Below, one piece after another: positions 1 to 8,471 of a stretch of DNA of 64,000 bases. A program made the position numbers and the translations under genes. The notes beneath the pieces were generated by a model. The model searched no databases. It was given only the letters and a program-made list of their open reading frames with translations, and was not told the DNA's origin. How positions within the stretch are numbered: the stretch's first letter is position 1; each line of letters opens with the position of its first letter. This DNA comes from Bacillus zhangzhouensis (GTDB taxonomy: Bacteria > Bacillota > Bacilli > Bacillales > Bacillaceae): positions 2,717,528-2,781,527 of the forward strand of contig CP099514.1 in assembly GCA_025809375.1 (NCBI GenBank), written 5' to 3'.

Positions 1-1043
1 GACTCATCTATTGCGGTTGTCCCCTCCATGATCTCTCCATCTACCGGCACTTTTTCCCCGGGTTTGACAATCACAAGATCATTTACTTTCACATCAGAAA
101 TAGGTACTGTGATCTGTTTGCCATCTCGCTCGATCACCGCTTCTTTCGCTTGTAAGCCCATCAGCTTTTGAATCGCTTCTGACGATCTTCCTTTTGCTCT
201 TGCTTCCATTAATTTTCCGAGCACGATCAACGTAATGAGAACAGCACTTGTTTCATAATAGAGAGCTGCCTCATGTGTGCCTTGAACCGCTGACTGAATG
301 CTTTCATATAAACTATAAAAAAAGGCGGCGGATGTCCCTAGTGCGACAAGAACATCCATATTGGCACTTTTATTTCTTATAGCCTTATACGCACCTACAT
401 AAAAGGGCCAGCCGACAATGAACTGCACAGGCGCTGCTAACGCCAGCTGAACCCATGGATTCATAAACGCTTCAGGCAGCCAAATAAAGGACGTCATAGA
501 AAAATGGCTGACCATTGCCCAAAGAAGCGGCAGTGACAAAATCATTGAAAATAAAAAACGTGCCGTTTGCTTCTCTATTGCTGCCTGCCGGTGATCTTTT
601 TTTCCTTCCGCTACTTGATCTGAAGCTGGTTCAATGAAAGAATACCCAAGAGACTGCACCGCATCTTTAATGTCATTTATAGACGTTTGGCCCGGATAAT
701 ATGTGACCTGAAGTGTCTCAAGCGCAAAATTTACAGACCCGTGATCGACACCATCCATTTGGTTTAATTTTTTCTCGATTCGGTTTGCACAAGCCGCACA
801 CGTCATTCCCTCTATATTAAATTCTGCTTGCTCCATCACCACATCATACCCAAGAGATTGAACTTTTTGCTTCAAATCATCTGGTGTTAGCTGCTCCGTT
901 TCATAGACGATATGGGAAGTTTCAAGCGCCAGATTCACACTGGCTTCCTCCACACCTTCCAGCCTGTTCAATCCCTTTTCGATGCGGCCTGCACAGGCAG
1001 CACAGGTCATCCCCGTAATTTGAAAGTCAATTTCCTTTTTCAT
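1..1043 (-). CDS. copA: Copper-exporting P1B-type ATPase CopA (N-terminal part; 3' end outside window)
   Basis: This is the N-terminal ~347 residues of a Cu(I) efflux ATPase of the cytoplasmic membrane. Two heavy-metal-associated domains are visible, each with a GMTCAAC motif (Cys14/Cys17 and Cys82/Cys85). Transmembrane helices follow, and then the start of the actuator domain. The frame runs off the left edge before the DKTGT phosphorylation site and the CPC membrane motif, so those could not be checked. The ATG at 1041-1043 follows a GAGAGGTGA ribosome site. copZ and csoR lie upstream on the same strand. Unlike the B. subtilis copZA layout as I recall it, a terminator and a second CsoR-like box separate copZ from copA. 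CopZ is expected to hand copper to the two N-terminal domains. Confidence 0.95.
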   Translation of the reverse strand, partial: MKKEIDFQITGMTCAACAGRIEKGLNRLEGVEEASVNLALETSHIVYETEQLTPDDLKQKVQSLGYDVVMEQAEFNIEGMTCAACANRIEKKLNQMDGVDHGSVNFALETLQVTYYPGQTSINDIKDAVQSLGYSFIEPASDQVAEGKKDHRQAAIEKQTARFLFSMILSLPLLWAMVSHFSMTSFIWLPEAFMNPWVQLALAAPVQFIVGWPFYVGAYKAIRNKSANMDVLVALGTSAAFFYSLYESIQSAVQGTHEAALYYETSAVLITLIVLGKLMEARAKGRSSEAIQKLMGLQAKEAVIERDGKQITVPISDVKVNDLVIVKPGEKVPVDGEIMEGTTAIDE

Positions 1044-1060
1044 TGATCTCACCTCTCCAC

Positions 1061-1077
1061 ATACTCCATGGGGGTAT
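1061..1077. promoter_or_regulatory. Second CsoR-type operator, upstream of copA
   Basis: ATACTCCATGGGGGTAT is a near-palindrome of the CsoR class (ATACCC..GGGTAT) lying 17 bp before the copA start codon. It resembles the perfect copy upstream of copZ with one arm mismatch. Function is inferred from the motif and its position. It suggests copA has copper control of its own. Confidence 0.65.
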
Positions 1078-1085
1078 TATATTTT

Positions 1086-1117
1086 TAAAAAAATACGTGC
1101 TGTCATGCAGCACGTAT
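1086..1117 (-). terminator. Rho-independent terminator between copZ and copA
   Basis: On the minus strand, a 10-bp perfect stem (1093-1102 paired with 1108-1117, 5-nt loop) is followed directly by a run of Ts. It lies 7 bp after the copZ stop codon. It should end or attenuate the copZ transcript before copA. Confidence 0.8.
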
Positions 1118-1123
1118 ACTTAT

Positions 1124-1330
1124 TTATACGACATCATAACCCTGTTCTTCAATCACATCAGAGATACGGTGTAACGTGACTTGATCCGGATGAAATGAAA
1201 CCTCCACCTGTCCTTTGTCTAAATGGACTTTCACAGATTCAACACCTGCTAATTCTCCTACATTTCCTTCGACTGCTTTCACGCAATGTCCGCAAGACAT
1301 GCCCTGCACTTGAAGTGTTGCTTGTTCCAC
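1124..1330 (-). CDS. copZ: Copper chaperone CopZ
   Basis: This 68-residue single heavy-metal-associated domain is full length for CopZ. The copper-binding MSCGHC motif places the ligands at Cys13 and Cys16, as in B. subtilis CopZ. It is a cytosolic Cu(I) carrier that delivers copper to CopA and to the repressor CsoR. It lies between csoR (upstream) and copA (downstream), and a perfect CsoR palindrome sits 38 bp before its start. The hairpin just after its stop codon suggests that the abundant chaperone message can end before copA. Confidence 0.96.
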   Translation of the reverse strand: MEQATLQVQGMSCGHCVKAVEGNVGELAGVESVKVHLDKGQVEVSFHPDQVTLHRISDVIEEQGYDVV

Positions 1331-1368
1331 TTCTCATCGCCTCCATCCATCATTTTATACAATTTACT

Positions 1369-1385
1369 ATACCCTAGTAGGGTAT
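1369..1385. promoter_or_regulatory. CsoR operator upstream of copZ
   Basis: ATACCCTAGTAGGGTAT is a perfect 8+1+8 palindrome between csoR and copZ. It matches the known Bacillus CsoR box pattern. Copper-free CsoR should bind here and repress copZ, with Cu(I) releasing it. Confidence 0.88.
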
Positions 1386-1402
1386 AAATGTAAACATATA
1401 TG

Positions 1403-1708
1403 CTACGATTTTGTCAGTTTCGTAAAGACTGTCATTAACTCTTCAATGGCTTCATCCCCATTGCCGCTCTTGATAGCATCTGCTACACAATGGTGTGTAT
1501 GCTTTTCCATCAAATGAAGACTGACTTTTTTCAAAGCCGCATTGACTGCGGAGATTTGATTCACAACATCTATACAGTAACGATCGTTTTCAATCATTTG
1601 CTGAATCCCGCGAACTTGTCCTTCCACTCGTTTCAAGCGATTGATCAATTGGTCCTTTTCTTTCTCGGCTCTAGGCGAAGCCATATGTCTTTCTTCATGT
1701 TCTGTCAT
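1403..1708 (-). CDS. csoR: Copper-sensing transcriptional repressor CsoR
   Basis: This 101-residue all-helical DUF156/CsoR protein has no helix-turn-helix. The Cu(I) ligands Cys45, His70 and Cys74 (YCID... and HTHHC) fall at exactly the numbering known for B. subtilis CsoR. The apo-tetramer represses copZA, and Cu(I) binding lowers DNA affinity. The ATG is preceded by AAAGGTGATCAC. Its two predicted operators lie immediately downstream, before copZ and before copA. Confidence 0.96.
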   Translation of the reverse strand: MTEHEERHMASPRAEKEKDQLINRLKRVEGQVRGIQQMIENDRYCIDVVNQISAVNAALKKVSLHLMEKHTHHCVADAIKSGNGDEAIEELMTVFTKLTKS

Positions 1709-1813
1709 GTGATCACCTTTTTTCCATTATGACTTGTCTTACCTAAATTAAAGCATATCTCCACCGGAAAAGGCAAAGATATGCTGAGCACCGCATATAA
1801 AGCTGTGTTTGTC

Positions 1814-2269
1814 CTAATTTGTTAATTGTTCGATATCCTGCAAAAGATTGACGGATTGCTGAAGCTGTTTTATCAATCCCTGCTGATCCTCCAGTATGGC
1901 GGCAACATCGATATCGCCTGCTTTCAATTTCTGTAAATACGTTTGGATTTCCTCTGACAGCACTTTATTTTTTTCAATGATTTGCGCATGCAGGTCTTCC
2001 GCCATTTTTGGCGCTGTGACTTCATTAAAATCTTGAATATCTGCCTTCAATGATTCAAGCTGCTGCGTTAATTCTGCTTTTTTGGCGGCGTTTTGCACAG
2101 CTTCTTCAGCGAGCTTTGGAAAGTCCTCTGTAAATTGCTGAATGTCTGTCACATAGTCATTTGCCTCAGTGACATATGTCGTTGTATCGTTGACCTGATC
2201 AAGCAAGCCGGAGCACCCGCTTAATACAAGCGTTCCGGAAAATAGGATACCTATCACATATTTTTTCAA
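1814..2269 (-). CDS. yybP: YybP-like lipoprotein (DUF6376-type) under an Mn2+ riboswitch
   Basis: This 151-residue protein has a lipoprotein signal peptide (basic MKK, hydrophobic stretch, lipobox LSGC with Cys19). A mainly helical, coiled-coil-like outer domain rich in Glu, Gln, Leu and Lys follows. It should be anchored on the outer face of the membrane. The family is widespread in Bacillus and its function is unknown. The gene lies 77 bp downstream of a yybP-ykoY riboswitch and its terminator, and that context is the main reason for calling it YybP. The size (about 150 residues) agrees with my recollection of B. subtilis YybP, but I could not align them. A role in manganese homeostasis is inference only. 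Confidence 0.7.
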   Translation of the reverse strand: MKKYVIGILFSGTLVLSGCSGLLDQVNDTTTYVTEANDYVTDIQQFTEDFPKLAEEAVQNAAKKAELTQQLESLKADIQDFNEVTAPKMAEDLHAQIIEKNKVLSEEIQTYLQKLKAGDIDVAAILEDQQGLIKQLQQSVNLLQDIEQLTN

Positions 2270-2346
2270 GATCGATCATCCTTTCATCTGTGGGATTAAA
2301 AGCATCATTTGTTCCGCTTCCCTATCACAACACAGACTTAAAAATA

Positions 2347-2475
2347 GCCAGACCTTTGCCTCATGTGTGATAGGCAAAGGTCTGGCTAACATTGTTCATG
2401 CCGGAATGACCGAGAAACAACGGATGTTTCTGTAGTGACGACCAAACCGTAAAAGCTACTCCCCTTTAGGAAACC
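2347..2475 (-). ncRNA. yybP-ykoY manganese riboswitch with terminator
   Basis: Read on the minus strand, the leader carries the hallmark AAAGGGGAGTAGC block (about 2457-2469), an internal GTCGTCA, and a closing GACCTTTGCC strand. The CTAAAGG strand can pair with CCTTTG to form P1. The same CCTTTGCC also forms one arm of a perfect 16-bp inverted repeat (2347-2362 with 2373-2388) followed by TATTTTT. These are mutually exclusive anti-terminator and terminator folds. Mn2+ binding is expected to stabilise P1, prevent the terminator and switch on the downstream lipoprotein gene. Confidence 0.88.
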
Positions 2476-2492
2476 GTTCAAATGTTATGTTT

Positions 2493-2521
2493 ATCATATC
2501 GAATGAGGGGACAACAGTCAA
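2493..2521 (-). promoter_or_regulatory. SigA promoter of the riboswitch leader
   Basis: On the minus strand, TTGACT (2516-2521) and TATGAT (2493-2498) are separated by 17 bp. They lie about 20 bp upstream of the riboswitch aptamer. This is a near-consensus vegetative promoter. Confidence 0.82.
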
Positions 2522-2766
2522 TGCGGAAGAACCTGATCTTATGACCCTTACCAGTTGATGCATAAATCCGGTTCCGTCCTTGGCGTTATTTGTTCCGCGA
2601 TATAACAAGCCTCTTTAAATGACTGATGCGGCAGACAAAAATGGCAAACTCTTCTCCCCCATATCGTATCTAGACCTTAATCAGACGGAGTATAATAGAA
2701 AAATTACCTCTCCAAAAACAGCCGCATTTATTAGAATTATTTTAAAAAGGGATTTATTAAAGGGCA
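2522..2766. other. No gene seen; spacer between riboswitch promoter and integrase remnant
   Basis: Neither strand holds a convincing open frame with a ribosome site. The base composition shifts to AT-rich toward 2700-2770. The stretch probably represents decayed DNA of the element once integrated at ssrA, but no individual gene is recognisable. Confidence 0.4.
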
Positions 2767-2794
2767 CAAAAAATGACGCTAAAAAATAGCGTCA
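2767..2794 (-). terminator. Hairpin terminator on the minus strand downstream of ssrA
   Basis: TGACGCTA (2774-2781) and TAGCGTCA (2787-2794) form a stem, followed on the minus strand by TTTTTTGTG. It is the first good minus-strand terminator after ssrA, with the integrase remnant lying between them. Confidence 0.6.
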
Positions 2795-2839
2795 GTTAAA
2801 AATGATGATAGAGTTTTTGGCAATGCAAAATATTTTAAA

Positions 2840-3104
2840 AAATTGAATGTCAGAAAGATTGTTATTCACAAATTCAGACATTCTTATGCCTCATATTTAA
2901 TCAATCAGAACTGCAATCCTTTGGTGCTGGCAATCGTTTAGGGACTCAGATGTTGCTGAAACACTGAACACTTATAGTCACCTTTATCCTTCTAAACAAA
3001 AAGAAGTAGTTGCTTTCATGGAGAAGAGGTTTTCTAAATTGTTGCCAAAATGTTGCCAGACCCGTATCAAGGGCTTTCAAACCCTTGATACGACTGCATT
3101 CTAA
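2840..3104 (+). pseudogene. Decayed tyrosine integrase, C-terminal part only
   Basis: Translation of 2840-2941 gives a segment with the HxxR catalytic motif (HKFRHSYASYLI). The frame then hits TAG. A different frame resumes from 2946 with SDVAETLNTYSHLYP, which holds the nucleophilic Tyr in its typical context, and continues to the TAA at 3102-3104. The N-terminal domains and the box I Arg region are not recognisable, so only the last ~85 residues of a phage or ICE integrase remain, with a frameshift. Its 3' end stops 7 bp before the tmRNA 3' end on the opposite strand. That is the normal position of an integrase gene relative to its attachment site. Confidence 0.82.
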
Positions 3105-3111
3105 AAGTTTT

Positions 3112-3473
3112 GATGGAGACGGTGGGAGTCGAACCCACGTCCAGAGACATCGATTACTTAAGCGTCTACGAGCGTAGTCAACATATTTCGTGTTCACTCA
3201 TCCGCATGCCTGCTGACGGGCGCTTGGAGAGCTAGTCTGATGGATCTCTTCTTACGTCCTCAGACGAAAACGTAAGCGTAGCCTACTTCATTGGGCTCCT
3301 CACAGACACATAGGCGATGTCAGGAAGAGCTCGCTGCGCTTATTAGGCAGCTAGTGCTAAGTTTTGGTTAAAACTTTTAGTTTTGCCAGTTACATTTAAG
3401 TGCGTGTTAACGAGATCGCCTCTCGGCTCGCAGCCTAAGCTCGAACCATCCCTGTCGAATCCGTAACGTCCCC
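3112..3473 (-). ncRNA. ssrA: Transfer-messenger RNA (tmRNA)
   Basis: The minus strand begins GGGGACGTTACGGATTCGAC and ends in the tRNA-like GGTTCGACTCCCACC arm. The 5' GGGGACG pairs with the 3' CGTCTCC to form the acceptor stem. The internal frame encodes GKTKSFNQNLALAA followed by TAATAA, giving the tag AGKTKSFNQNLALAA once the charged Ala is counted. tmRNA rescues stalled ribosomes together with SmpB, the next gene upstream. The tagged products go to proteases such as ClpXP, whose ClpP is also in this window. After the discriminator A the genome reads TCA rather than CCA, so the last bases may need post-transcriptional repair. The integrase remnant abuts this end. Confidence 0.96.
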
Positions 3474-3528
3474 TTGTAAAAGGGATATACGGGATGGAAG
3501 TTCAGCTTCACTGCTTCCGTATATAACT

Positions 3529-3534
3529 ATTATA
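3529..3534 (-). promoter_or_regulatory. ssrA: Probable -10 element of the ssrA promoter
   Basis: TATAAT on the minus strand lies 55 bp upstream of the mature tmRNA 5' end. The -35 candidate (GTTGTT or TTGTTT) is weak, which may be offset by the perfect -10. The 5' leader can form a stem (ATACGG...CCGTAT) for 5' processing. Confidence 0.55.
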
Positions 3535-3647
3535 ACAATCTCATCGCTCCAAACAACTGGTGGTTTCTGTCAAAATAGCGATGATTGTTTACTGCATAAC
3601 ATATTGTAGCATAATGCTTACGCTCTCAGCAAGCCATCTGCATCAGG

Positions 3648-4118
3648 CTAGAATTGCTTTTGACGATCGCGGAAGGCACGTTCGATTTCCCGTTTTGCAT
3701 CTTTTTTCTTCAGATCTTCACGTTTATCGTATTTCTTTTTCCCTTTTCCGATTCCGATCAGCACTTTGGCAAAGCCATTTTTCAAATAGAGTTTCAGAGG
3801 CACAAGAGAGTAGCCTTCTTCCTTTGTCGCACCAATCAATTTGCTGATTTGCTTGCGATGAAGCAGCAGCTTTCTCGTTCTCAGCGGATCATGGTTATAA
3901 CGGTTCCCCTGCTCGTATGGGCTCACGTGCATGTTGTGAAGGAACACTTCTCCCTTCTCAATTTTGGCAAAGGAATCTTTTAAATTCACTTTTCCAGCAC
4001 GAATCGATTTGATTTCAGTTCCTTGCAACACAAGACCAGCTTCATACGTTTCTTCTATAAAATAGTCATGATTTGCTTTTTTGTTTTGGGAAACAACCTT
4101 TCCCTCTCCCTTTGGCAT
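3648..4118 (-). CDS. smpB: tmRNA-binding protein SmpB
   Basis: This 156-residue SmpB binds tmRNA and takes it into stalled ribosomes. The typical [20 protein letters not shown] core and the basic C-terminal tail ([18 protein letters not shown]...) are present. The tail mimics mRNA in the decoding centre. I chose the ATG at 4116-4118 (MPKGEGKVV) because AAAAGGAGGG precedes it and B. subtilis SmpB starts the same way. The longer upstream frame adds 35 unrelated residues. The gene lies between rnr and ssrA in the order conserved in Bacillus. Confidence 0.97.
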   Translation of the reverse strand: MPKGEGKVVSQNKKANHDYFIEETYEAGLVLQGTEIKSIRAGKVNLKDSFAKIEKGEVFLHNMHVSPYEQGNRYNHDPLRTRKLLLHRKQISKLIGATKEEGYSLVPLKLYLKNGFAKVLIGIGKGKKKYDKREDLKKKDAKREIERAFRDRQKQF

Positions 4119-4257
4119 TGGCGTACACCCTCCTTTTGACACAAAAACGGTCCAAATCGTACGGATTATTTTATCAAACAATCCCGCTTTCGACAATGCT
4201 GATGCCATATGGCCAAAAAGCAAATAGAGCGTGATGCCCTATTTGCTTTTTGTCACG

Positions 4258-6600
4258 TTACTTTTTCTTTTTGCGTTTTTGTTTCGGTGCGTTTTCAAAT
4301 ACACGTTTTTTCTTTTTCTTCTTCTTCCGGCTTGTGAACCAGTCACTTCCGCCTTCATCTTCTTTGGCTTTATCCCCAGAGGCCTTTTGACCTCCGCGCC
4401 TTCTTTTTGCTGGTGGATCTGTTCGTTTTTTGAACTTGAAATCTTTTGGCGATTTACGGCGGGTGCCTTTCATGCCGACGATTTCAAAATCAATCGAGTG
4501 CTCATCTTTATTAACATTCACCACTTTGACTGTGATTTCATCACCGATACGGTAGACATTTCCTGTGCGTTCACCGATCATGGCAAAGTGCTGTTCATCA
4601 AAGCGATAATAGTCGTCTGTCATGTAGCTGACATGGACAAGACCTTCTATTGTATTCGGCAGTTCAACGAATAGTCCAAAGTTCGTCACGGAACTAATCA
4701 TACCATCAAACTCTTCACCAATTTTATCAAGCATAAACTCTGCCTTTTTCAGATCATCTGTTTCACGTTCTGCATCGACTGAGCGGCGCTCCATTGTAGA
4801 TGCATGATCTGCGATTTCAGGCAGCAGCCGGCCCCACTTTTCTAGGGTCGCTTCATCTGTCTTTTTCTGAATCAAATAGGTTCTAATCAGTCTATGCACG
4901 ATTAAATCCGGGTATCGGCGGATTGGTGATGTGAAGTGTGTATAGAATTCCGTTGATAATCCAAAATGGCCAATGCTTTCAGGATCATACTTCGCCTGCT
5001 TCATAGAGCGAAGCATCACAGTTTGTATGACGACTTCTTCCGGTTGATCCCTGACAGCATCGAGGACACTTTGAAGTGCGCGCGGGTGAATATTCGTTGA
5101 CGTCCCTTTCACAATGTAACCAAACGTCGTCACGAACTCTAAAAAGCGCTGAAGTTTCTCAGGATTTGGTTCTTCGTGAATTCGGTAAATGAACGGAACA
5201 TTCATCCAGTGGAAATGCTCTGCAACCGTTTCGTTTGCCACAAGCATGAATTCTTCAATTAATTTCTCTGCAACGGAACGCTCACGAATGACAACGTCTT
5301 TCGCTGCTCCTTCATCATCTACAAGCACCTTTGCTTCCTTGAAATCAAAGTCTACAGCTCCGCGCTCCATTCGTTTGTCACGAAGAATCTCTGCAAGTTT
5401 CTCCATCTCTTGGAACATCGGCACTAGCGGCTCATATTTGTTTAGAAGCTCTTCGTCTTGGTCGACTAAAATCTTATTCACATCGGAATAGGTCATTCTC
5501 TCCGTCGTTTTGATCACACTTTGGAAAATCTCATGTTTGACGACTTTCCCGTTACGATCAATAACCATTTCACAAGACAGAGTGAGACGATCGACCTTTG
5601 GATTTAATGAACAAATACCGTTTGACAAACGATGCGGAATCATCGGAATGACGCGGTCGACGAGATACACACTCGTTCCACGTTCATAAGCTTCCTGATC
5701 AATCGGAGAATTCTCTGTGACATAATGAGAAACGTCTGCAATGTGCACGCCAAGCTTATATTTGCCATCATCCAGCTTTTGCACAGTTACGGCATCATCT
5801 AAGTCCTTTGCATCTGCACCGTCAATCGTCACAATCGTTTCATTGCGCAAGTCGCGTCTGCCTTCAAGGTCTTTTTCATCAATTGTTTCCGGTGTGTCTA
5901 CTGCCTGCTGAAGTGCTTCTTCTGGGAACTCACCCGGCAGACCGTGTTTATGAATGATCGACAAAATATCAATGCCAGGGTCATTTTTATGACCGAGGAT
6001 TTCAGTCACTTCACCCTCTGCACTCATTCTTCCTTCAGGGTAGCTTGTCAGCGTCACAACGACTTTATGACCTTCGACCGCACCGTTTTTAGCGGATTTC
6101 GGAATGAAGATATCGTTTGTGATTTTTTTATCATCAGGAATGACAAAGCCAAAGCTTTTCGTTTCTGTATAGGTACCGACAACCGTCTGAGTATTACGCT
6201 CGAGAATGCGGATGACCGTTCCTTCTTTTTTCGTGCCGTTTGATTTGTGGCTGACACGCACCATGACGGTATCGCCATTCATCGCTGTGCCTAACTCATT
6301 TGGCGGAATGAAAATATCATCCTGTCCAAACTCTTCAGGCGTTACAAATGCAAATCCTTTTGCATGAGCAGACAGCTTTCCTTTTACCAAATTCATTTTT
6401 TCTGGTACACCGTAACGGTCGCTGCGCGTGCGAACGATGAGTCCTTGATCCTCCAGCGTCACAAGTGCTTTGACGAGCTCTTTATAATCATCAGGATTGG
6501 TAATCTCCATCATGACTTCCAGCTCTTGAACAGTTAACGGTTTATATGCTTCTTCTTTCATAAAAGCGAGTAATTCATCCATAAATTCTTCTTTTTGCAC
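4258..6600 (-). CDS. rnr: Ribonuclease R (3'-5' exoribonuclease)
   Basis: This 780-residue RNase R matches the ~779 residues of B. subtilis. It has an N-terminal winged-helix domain (about 1-70), cold-shock-type RNA-binding domains (about 70-225), and the RNB catalytic domain with the Asp cluster [11 protein letters not shown] that binds Mg2+. An S1 domain (about 635-710) and a long Lys/Arg-rich tail ending in KQKRKKKK complete it. It degrades structured RNA and takes part in rRNA quality control and tmRNA-linked decay of stalled messages, which fits its position upstream of smpB-ssrA. The start is GTG at 6598-6600 after a GGGGGTTAGA site. Confidence 0.97.
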   Translation of the reverse strand: MQKEEFMDELLAFMKEEAYKPLTVQELEVMMEITNPDDYKELVKALVTLEDQGLIVRTRSDRYGVPEKMNLVKGKLSAHAKGFAFVTPEEFGQDDIFIPPNELGTAMNGDTVMVRVSHKSNGTKKEGTVIRILERNTQTVVGTYTETKSFGFVIPDDKKITNDIFIPKSAKNGAVEGHKVVVTLTSYPEGRMSAEGEVTEILGHKNDPGIDILSIIHKHGLPGEFPEEALQQAVDTPETIDEKDLEGRRDLRNETIVTIDGADAKDLDDAVTVQKLDDGKYKLGVHIADVSHYVTENSPIDQEAYERGTSVYLVDRVIPMIPHRLSNGICSLNPKVDRLTLSCEMVIDRNGKVVKHEIFQSVIKTTERMTYSDVNKILVDQDEELLNKYEPLVPMFQEMEKLAEILRDKRMERGAVDFDFKEAKVLVDDEGAAKDVVIRERSVAEKLIEEFMLVANETVAEHFHWMNVPFIYRIHEEPNPEKLQRFLEFVTTFGYIVKGTSTNIHPRALQSVLDAVRDQPEEVVIQTVMLRSMKQAKYDPESIGHFGLSTEFYTHFTSPIRRYPDLIVHRLIRTYLIQKKTDEATLEKWGRLLPEIADHASTMERRSVDAERETDDLKKAEFMLDKIGEEFDGMISSVTNFGLFVELPNTIEGLVHVSYMTDDYYRFDEQHFAMIGERTGNVYRIGDEITVKVVNVNKDEHSIDFEIVGMKGTRRKSPKDFKFKKRTDPPAKRRRGGQKASGDKAKEDEGGSDWFTSRKKKKKKKRVFENAPKQKRKKKK

Positions 6601-6619
6601 ACTCTAACCCCCTATATAT

Positions 6620-7366
6620 TTAAATTGACCAATCAAGTGATTCTAAGAATGCATAGACATCCTGATGAACCTTCTCCCGCTCTTTATCAAGCGTGATGAC
6701 ATGGCCTGATTCTTCATACCATTTCAAATGCTTATCATCTGTCTCTACTTCGTTATAAATGATATTTGCACTGTCTGTATTAATCATATGATCGTGACGT
6801 GCCTGCACAACAAAAGTAGGTGAATAGATCATGTCGACATTGTTTCTGACATCTGCAATCAGTTCTTGCAGGCTCCTCAGTGTATCCATTGGTGTTTTCT
6901 TGAACGCTTCCATTTCTTGTTCAATTTGGTCCTCTGACTTACCCTCAAATTTCTTATAGTTACGGGCATAATCTAGTACACCCTGGTACATGACTTCTTC
7001 ACTTTTTATGTACATAGGTGCACACATAGGTACAATTCCCTTTACAGGTACAGTGTAACCTAATTTCAATGAAAAAACTCCTCCGAGGGATAGTCCGCAA
7101 ACTGCAATCTCCTCATAGCCCTCATCTTTTAAGAATTGATAGCCTTCTTCTACATCTTTCCACCAGTCAGCCGGGCCTGTATGGACAAGCTCTTCTGGCG
7201 GCACACCGTGTCCTTTATATTGAGGTGCATGGCATGTATATCCTCTTTCGTTCAAATAACGGCCAAGCATTCGAACATCGGCTGTATTCCCAGTAAAACC
7301 GTGAAGAAGAAGCACCGCCTTTTCTCCACCTTTAAACGTAAATGGTTTTGGTGTAACAACTTTCAT
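6620..7366 (-). CDS. est: Est30-type carboxylesterase
   Basis: This 248-residue alpha/beta hydrolase is of the thermostable Est30/YvaK family and hydrolyses short-chain acyl esters in the cytosol. The nucleophile is Ser93 in GLSLGG, the oxyanion region is LLHGFTG, and the acid and base sit in ARHDH and SGHVITLD. The ATG at 7366 follows GAAGGAAAGGAAG and removes 21 unlikely residues from the longer frame. The gene sits between secG and rnr as in B. subtilis. The physiological substrate is not known. Confidence 0.93.
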   Translation of the reverse strand: MKVVTPKPFTFKGGEKAVLLLHGFTGNTADVRMLGRYLNERGYTCHAPQYKGHGVPPEELVHTGPADWWKDVEEGYQFLKDEGYEEIAVCGLSLGGVFSLKLGYTVPVKGIVPMCAPMYIKSEEVMYQGVLDYARNYKKFEGKSEDQIEQEMEAFKKTPMDTLRSLQELIADVRNNVDMIYSPTFVVQARHDHMINTDSANIIYNEVETDDKHLKWYEESGHVITLDKEREKVHQDVYAFLESLDWSI

Positions 7367-7447
7367 GATGTGACTTCCTTTCCTTCTGATATGGTTTATA
7401 TTTTCCACTTGTATGTATGAAACAAACACAAAAGAGTGCTGATAATA

Positions 7448-7476
7448 AAAAAAGGTCTGAAAAAAGATCAGACCTT
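7448..7476 (-). terminator. Terminator downstream of secG
   Basis: AAGGTCTGA (7452-7460) and TCAGACCTT (7468-7476) form a stem on the minus strand, followed by TTTTTTTATT. It ends the secG transcript before est. Confidence 0.85.
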
Positions 7477-7490
7477 CTGTTACTCGCGCT

Positions 7491-7724
7491 TTACACGCCT
7501 AAATATGCCAATGCAAGTGTTAAGATGAAGAAAAGCACTGACAAAATAACCGTTAATCGGTGAAGAATCAAGTCAAGGCCTCTCGCTTTTTGCTTACCGA
7601 AAAGCTGCTCGGCTCCACCTGAAATAGCGCCTGACAGTCCAGCACTTTTACTTGATTGTAGTAATACAACGATGATAAGTGCGATACTGACAATTACGAG
7701 TAATGTGATAACAAATGCGTGCAT
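7491..7724 (-). CDS. secG: Preprotein translocase subunit SecG
   Basis: This 77-residue protein has two transmembrane helices joined by the conserved cytosolic loop ([17 protein letters not shown]). It assists SecYE in protein export. The ATG at 7722-7724 follows GGAGGTGTTTTC and gives MHAFVIT, as in B. subtilis (76 residues). It has its own promoter and terminator. Confidence 0.97.
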   Translation of the reverse strand: MHAFVITLLVIVSIALIIVVLLQSSKSAGLSGAISGGAEQLFGKQKARGLDLILHRLTVILSVLFFILTLALAYLGV

Positions 7725-7760
7725 GAAAACACCTCCAGACAAACTGGTACACATAACTTT

Positions 7761-7789
7761 ATTTTACATGAAAACAAGGTGCATGTCAC
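7761..7789 (-). promoter_or_regulatory. secG: SigA promoter of secG
   Basis: GTGACA (7784-7789) and TAAAAT (7761-7766) on the minus strand are spaced by 17 bp, about 40 bp before the secG start codon. Confidence 0.7.
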
Positions 7790-7909
7790 GAAACATCAAA
7801 ATAAAGATTTCCTATATATTGTCGACTTGATTCGTTATTTTGATACAATTTCGTTCCAAAGTGCTGATTGCAGCATTTTTATATGAAATTTTTCGGTTAA
7901 AAACACATT

Positions 7910-8200
7910 TTAATGAGTTGCTTCTTCCTTCAATAGCTGTTTTAATTCTACTAACAAACGTTCAGCTCCTTCAGGACTCAGCATCACGTTCCCATTTCCA
8001 TAGCTTTTGTTGTACTTCGTCACTTGTCCCGTTAGCAGACAGCTCTTATCTGCATCATATTTTTTCATCATAATGGTTTGATCTTCTATGAAAATTTCTA
8101 ACAGCTGCTCTTCTTTAATATTGAGTACCTTGCGCATTTCTGAGGGCAGAACAATTCTGCCGAGAGAATCAATATGTCTGACCATTCCAGTCCTTTTCAA
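7910..8200 (-). CDS. AbrB-family transition-state regulator, Abh-like
   Basis: This 96-residue protein has the N-terminal swapped-hairpin DNA-binding fold of AbrB/Abh/SpoVT (TGMVRHIDSLGRIVLP...). Its C-terminal multimerisation half, with YGNGNVMLSPEGAERLL, resembles Abh more than AbrB. I chose the TTG at 8198-8200 because GGAGG lies 8 nt before it, and the resulting 96 residues match AbrB length; the ATG two codons earlier would be only 2 nt from the ribosome site. It follows an XRE regulator gene by 37 bp, probably as one operon. The position between secG and rghR-like genes is not where abh lies in B. subtilis, so it is probably an extra paralogue. Its targets are unknown. Confidence 0.82.
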   Translation of the reverse strand: MKRTGMVRHIDSLGRIVLPSEMRKVLNIKEEQLLEIFIEDQTIMMKKYDADKSCLLTGQVTKYNKSYGNGNVMLSPEGAERLLVELKQLLKEEATH

Positions 8201-8237
8201 TGACATTTCCTCCTTGATGATGATATGATGATTTCAT

Positions 8238-8471
8238 TCATTGACTTTTGTCAACATCTTCATAGTAAAATAGATCTTCAAATTTTTTATCAAAGTAATG
8301 AATCATTTTGCCAATGACAAGCTGTCCGGGTTTCCGGTGACCATTTAATACCCTGCTAAGTGTGGCAGGAGAGATGCCAATTTCATCAGCGAGCTGATTT
8401 AAGGACATATCGTTCTCGATCATATACTGCATGACAAAAGCCCGCCTGATCTGAATCTTTTCGACCATCAT
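8238..8471 (-). CDS. Small XRE-family DNA-binding protein
   Basis: This 77-residue helix-turn-helix protein has a clear Cro/C1-type motif (SLNQLADEIGISPATLSRVLNG, about residues 23-44). An acidic, aromatic tail (FEDLFYYEDVD) follows. AGGAGGTTGTA precedes the ATG. It lies directly upstream of the Abh-like gene and divergent from two RghR-like genes. The shared 154-bp intergenic region suggests mutual control, but the targets cannot be read from the sequence. Confidence 0.85.
   Translation of the reverse strand: MMVEKIQIRRAFVMQYMIENDMSLNQLADEIGISPATLSRVLNGHRKPGQLVIGKMIHYFDKKFEDLFYYEDVDKSQ

Noticed and set aside
3064-3091. GTATCAAGGG / CCCTTGATAC hairpin as an ssrA terminator
   Set aside because: No T run follows on the minus strand; it is more likely part of the old attachment/integrase end. 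The hairpin at 2774-2794 is the better terminator.
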